The notes beneath the pieces were generated by a model, which was not told the origin of the DNA, searched no databases, and saw only the letters and a list, made by a program, of their open reading frames with translations. From Siphonodentalium dalli (Eukaryota; Mollusca; Scaphopoda; Gadilida; Siphonodentaliidae): a stretch of 64,000 nucleotides of DNA. Position numbers and translations under genes: made by a program. Location: NCBI GenBank assembly GCA_032622095.1, contig CP136063.1:215777982-215841981 (forward strand). The letters run 5' to 3'. Shown piece by piece: positions 52,201 through 58,200 of the stretch. Positions within the stretch are counted from its first letter, which is position 1, and every line of letters begins with the position of its first letter.

Positions 52201-55200
52201 AGCAAATAACCTCAGATTGACATGATTTTATAGCATTGTTCTACAATCATTTACAATTTAACAGAACATCAGAGTGCTTTCCCTTGTTTCGAGGGTTCCA
52301 AGGAAGAGATAGAAACCTTTACGACCAGGACACTGTCACTTGTCGATGTATAGTGTTCCCTTCATTGGGTAATTAGCACTCAGGATGATAGTCCCACCAA
52401 ACGGGTCGCGGGTTGGGGCTACCCATCGAACCCATTGGCCGCATTTGGTGGGCTTTCTGGACTATCGACAGGGACTCCAAGTCGGATACTACGGGACGAC
52501 TGTTGGCATACCCTGGGACAGTCAAATGAGGAAATAGGATCCAAGTTGCATGGCTTTTGTTAGCATTTGGGTAGCAACTTGCCCTGTGATGTCGGTCAAT
52601 TTGTACCCTGCCTAACGTCGTCAGAGCTGAGTGGTTATGCCATCGGACTGCACACTTGGCGACCTGGGTTCGACCATCCTGAGAGGTATTCAACCATTTT
52701 ACTGTTCTCGGGTTGGGATGTGTTCAACTTCTTGCTTTATAAGTTGTTGCTTCTTTCCATGTTCCATCCAGCTCTTTCATGGTCACGGGCTTTGCTGGAG
52801 AATGTCTATAGTCATTCATATCACTAGATTAGTATATGACTCTCGCCCTTTCATTTTCCTGACTTTTAAGGCGTGTTCTGGACTGGTTCGGGTGCTCGAT
52901 AGGGTAAATATTTACATCTCGATTTGGGACGCAAGAATCAGAGATAAACAAGCATACATGCTTTATCTCCGACCTCGCTGTGTTTCCGTAATAGATACGA
53001 ATGACATATATTTTGTCTTCAGGTTGCTTTCAGTGCTAACTCAACATAGATTTCACTTTGGTTGTCCAGTCATACATAGATGAGTCCATTATCCATGGTT
53101 CGACATATGCTCAATTTCAGAACACTGTTGACATGAAGTCTAGTTCAGCACCCCACTCGGGCTTAATGGGCAACACGGCGTATTAGCAGCGTGGAAAAGA
53201 AGAACGAAATGGCTTCTGTGATATCGGCCTTTGCGTCTAATACGTCATTCTTCTTATGGGCTCGGTTGTCGGTACATAATGGTTTTGTTTTCCCTGATAG
53301 TGCTTGATTCGCCTAGTGCTCATTTAACATACTAAGCCAGGTCCTTTGCTGACCTCAGCGATTGCCAATGCAGGATAATGTTGCACCTGTGGGGCAGCAT
53401 ATGAATCGTGTTGGGCACACTTCATAAAGCCGGATGAAAATTCTTGCGATTCATTAGCATTGGGTGTCGGATGCCAGATCATATGATCCGCCCTCTCGAT
53501 TCGCACTTCGGGCGATGGTTGTCTCCGGAACAGGGTCCCATTGGAGGGGCACCCCATCCTTACCAGAAGGGATATCTTGCGCCATCGACTCGTCGGGGAC
53601 CAGTCAGCAGAGCTCGAACAGCTGGGGCACGGTGGCCCTTGGTCTGCTTTTCATTACATACCTGCCGTCGGTTTCTGCTGGTTTTGTGCCACAATCCTGA
53701 TGCATCGTTAGTCCAATTTTTTTTTTGTGGATTTCCACCTTAACGACATTGGAATTTCGGTTCCTGGCTGCCTTTCTGTCATGGATTCAGTAGCCTGTGA
53801 TTGGTCAGTTGGGTTTAACTGTGTTGGTGGGCATTTCCACATTTGGGAACGTCATCAGGGAAAAATGACATGGCTTATTGCATCTTAGTCGGTCATATCT
53901 CGAACTCCAGGCTTCAAACTAAGTTATCTGCTGTGAAACTCCAATTCTGAGTCCTGTTCTTCATACGGCCTGAGCCTTGCAACGTATGTCTGTGTAATAC
54001 CCATTCGCTTCCCGGTCAGACTATTGGTCAATGATACCTCCTCCTTATCGACAATGGCATGTCTCCAAGTAGTTGGTGTCGGGCCCTTTCTTGGTAGCTT
54101 GCAGCTGGTTTTTGCATCAGGCTCTCATCGTGTACTGGGACACGGCCCAACCCACTCAAGATTTGGTTCGGGGTTGGTTCTATTGTTTTTAAGGGGGGTC
54201 TTCGTTATAACTTGCGGCTTTTGCTGCCTGGGTTAGCCTGTTAGGTGCGGTATTAGTATTTAGCCATCCCTGGGTTTATAATACCCGGCTGGGGATTTCT
54301 TGCCAACGGGTATTTTTCTATTTCCATTTCCTTAGAACATGGATGCTTCTCCCCTTTCAGGGGGGGGGGGGGGGGGGGGGTGTTACCCGTACCTTTCCCG
54401 GCAAGTACTCGGCTGATACATTATTAGCCCTAAGTCCCGATGCGAATGTCGTATCCATCTCCATGTCTTCTGAAGCTATTTACTTTACTTGCAGGGGTCT
54501 TAAACTCTTAAGTGGCCACTTTTTGTTCGTTTGAGCTTGCTGACAGGTATTAGTTTTAGGATGGAATATTACATTGGCTTATGGTCCTATTGTGCATGTG
54601 TGTATATATATATATATGTATATACATATATATCTATATGTCTGTGCATGTATATGTATATATTGTGGGTTATCAGGTCAATCCAGTTATTTGATTCAGA
54701 TGCATAGCGGTGTTTTTGTTTCCTTGTGGCCTCCACCTGTTAGAAAATTCTATGCTTTACCATATAGTTCAGTGGGCAAGATACCTTTGACGGAGATACA
54801 ATATTTTCCTAAATAAGTAAAATATATATCTCCTAGAAGTATCTTGCCCACTGAACGCTGAGCTCCCTCCCAGGGTTTCGCACCCACCCCGCTCATGAGG
54901 AATGTCCTACTGGGGATACAAAATATGGCGATTACTTCACTACGTGTCAGAAATCACGTGATTACACGGGTCATGAACATGACAGAGGATATGTACCATA
55001 GAATTTCGTACCATTTTTTCAACTCGGAGAGTTAACCCCTCCTACTTGGGATAATATACCATATAGTTCAGTGGGCAAGATACTTCTAGGAGATATATAT
55101 TTTACTTATTTAGGAAAATATTGTATTTCCGACATATGGCTTGTTGCTCTTACTGAGAGCTTTCCGATGAATGGCAACAAGCCATATTTCCGACTAAATC

Positions 55201-58200
55201 CTGAAAAGTTACCCATAATTCTGCTGTGGTTAATGAGTCGATTATTTAGGACATTACTGTATTTGGTTTCTGTTGCAGCCTTCATCATGATATACAGATG
55301 TACCAACAACAGGAGACTAATGGAATCTGTGAGTTCTTTTGATTTTGCAAATTGGGCTGCAGTGTTGCATTTATTCCAATATCAAACATCTTTGCTACAA
55401 TCAGATGCTCTACATGTATGTGAAACGTAAAATGCCGAAATACGAATACAATGCGCTGGAACAAAATAAGGACTTAACATGACTGTCTGAACACTGCTTA
55501 ACCCTTTCTTTACTAAATGGATGATCAGCCAGTTATATATAAAGTATACATTGGAATGTTCTATTATTCATCTGGAGGGATCTTGAGGAAATACAAGCAG
55601 ATAACAGATAATAAAATGTGGAGAATTAATACTATTCACTGCCAGGAAATATGGCCGTTTGTTGAACTTTGTCTGAACATTTCCTAAGGATAACTACTAA
55701 TCAATGAGTATTCAGTAAACAAGCCTTGAAATAGTGTATCTGTAATTTGCAGAACTTGAAATAGTGTGTCTGTCATTTGCAGAACAAGGTCCCCAGAGGG
55801 TGAATTTAGTGATGCTATACTGCATAGCTTGCTAGCATCCCCAAATTACCCTCTGGGGACCTCATTCTGTTTTCAAATGTGTGCTTCTGGACACTGGCAG
55901 TACACATATTGCTGCATCTGAATACAACTTAACTCTTCCACGACTGGAGCTTCCTGACATTATGCAAAAAAAAACGGTCATTCTCTCTCACATATATAAG
56001 AGTATACATTGGCCTAACAATATTTATCTTGCCTTTGTAAGCCAGTGCATTCTCTTATATATGTGAGGCTCCCTATGTGAGACTCACATTTATAAGAGAA
56101 TGCAATGGCACAGGATCTTAAATGCTGAACAAGTGCAGCTCCCATCATGGACCCCTGTCATGAAAGAGTTAATGTTCTAATTCTAATGCTGCTACTTCTG
56201 AACTAATTTGGCTACTCCCATCTTTCACAATGAGGATATCGCCAATAGTGACCAATGGTGCCAATGCCATGACGATTTACATCATGCTTTCAATGCTAAT
56301 TTGAATATGTAATCTAAGCCTGATACTTACAGTTATTTCTTGATAGCGTCTGGTGAGATGTTCCAGGAATGGAGTCAGATGTCTAGTGATATGAGTCACC
56401 TAGATAGCTTGGTGAGTGATTCACATGCAAGAGCCTCATTTTGATATGAATTAATTATAAAGCTACATGGTGATTTGTGCTCCAAAATACACCAAATAAT
56501 ATTCCACTTTTGAATTTTTCCGAGTATCGAAATAGGTCGATAAATACCTACATTTCTACAAGCATTATATGTTCACCAGTCGATTGATCTAGTCTATTAA
56601 CATATCCATGCGGATCCGCTATTCGAGTGATCTAGCATATTAACATATCCATGCTGATCAACTAGTCGAGTGATCTAGTCTATTAACGTATCCAAGCGGA
56701 TCCACTAGTTGAGTGATCTAGTCTATTAACGTATCCGCGAGGATCCACTAGTCGAGTGATCTAGCATATCAACATATACACGCGGAACCACCAGTCGAGT
56801 GCTCTAGTCTATTAACAAATCCACGAGGATCCACTAGTCGAGTGATCTAGTCTAATAACATATCCACACATTGAGGTCATACAAAAATACAACTTTGAAC
56901 AAAAAAATCGGTCCATGTGCCATTCTTATTCATTGAAATTCTGGAACTGGAAACGGAACAGCTCTCCAGAAAAGGTGTATTGCATTTTATTGAGATGAAA
57001 CTATATCAGATATTTCACATGCTTTCTCTTTATTTAAATCGTAAAAGTTATGCAGTAGCATAAATGTTTCAGAGGGACAACAGTTCTAGATTTTCTTCTC
57101 ATGGTCTTACATGTGCAATTTCAGGCCATTATTCAGATTTACTGTTTGGTAGCCACCTTTTTAGGGAGATTTTTGGCCAAGCAACATTTTATTATCCAAT
57201 ATTGTTCTATTATAGAAACAAACTGTGACTGAGCTAACTGAGCATTCAGCCATCATTCAAACAAAGCTGCTCGAGTTACAGAGAAGTCCATTATGTCGAG
57301 GTGTGAACACACCTGAACCCTTAGAAAAAATGTAAGTAAACCCTTTGATGACTTGAGCCTGAAATTTTGTGAAAAACATGTGCCAACGCATTCTCATATA
57401 TATGCGAGTCAAGGGAGCCTTGCATATATAAGAGAATGTTTTGGTCTAACAATATTTACCTTGACCTTGTAAGCTAGTGCATTCTATTATGTATGCGAGG
57501 CTCCCTATGGCAGACTCACATATATATAAGAGAACATAATGCACTGGCACAGGATCTTTAATGCTGCACCAGCACAACTCCCATCATGTGGGTTAATCAT
57601 CTGGTGTATAGGAGATATTGTTTATGTTGGAATACGAAACGTATCTCAATACGAATATATATCTTAAAATGTGTTTCAGGTCATTTGCTGAAATTCTAAA
57701 AGAAATATTTGATATGAGTCGAGGAACACAGTCCTGGAAATTCCATTTGCATTCCCTCCCTTGAGTTGGAATTTCCACCTGGTACCTCAATCTTTCCTCT
57801 GGTTGGACATTTCTAAGCTTACACCCGCCCCCTATGATTGGAAATCTTCCAACTGATGGGCAATTCAGTCCTAAATTCCAACCAAGCATGCGGGTGTCTA
57901 GAGATGGCAACAATTTGTACAAATATCAACTGATTTTGTTGAAATGGTATCTGAGACTTTATCAACAAAGTTTTGATTGAGTTCCAACTCGCATATTTTG
58001 GACAGGGTTATGTCCCTTAATTAATTAATTTTATCGAGATGGCACAATAGCTTTGACGAAGTCAGTTCATGGGTGAATATTTGGTATGTCAGACTTCCAG
58101 TATCATGTATGATAGCCAGTTACAATTAATGCATTTTCAATTGAAGCCCACCACAAGTCCACAACTCGACCCTCATCTCTGATGCAATTGTTGTTATTTA

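Larger units (their letters stand above)
49760..55082. mobile_element. Large GC-rich inverted-repeat-bounded element, about 5 kb, unknown class
   Basis: Starts ccgtcaaaggtatcttgccc; the inverse of that end occurs at 54759-54797, and the inverse of the first roughly 140-170 nt (through gcgattacttcactacgtg) at about 54927-55082. The inside is clearly richer in G and C than the rest of the window, with short overlapping open frames (for example 51498-51830 and 53444-53743) but no reverse transcriptase, integrase or DDE motif that I can recognise. It also contains a tRNA-like segment, a family H fragment (52860-53000) and three copies of a short repeat. It looks like a composite or a decayed large DNA transposon. 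Confidence 0.6.

Noticed and set aside
52612-52690. Functional tRNA gene
   Set aside because: A- and B-box-like sequences are present, but the stems do not pair well. A SINE head or tRNA pseudogene fits better.
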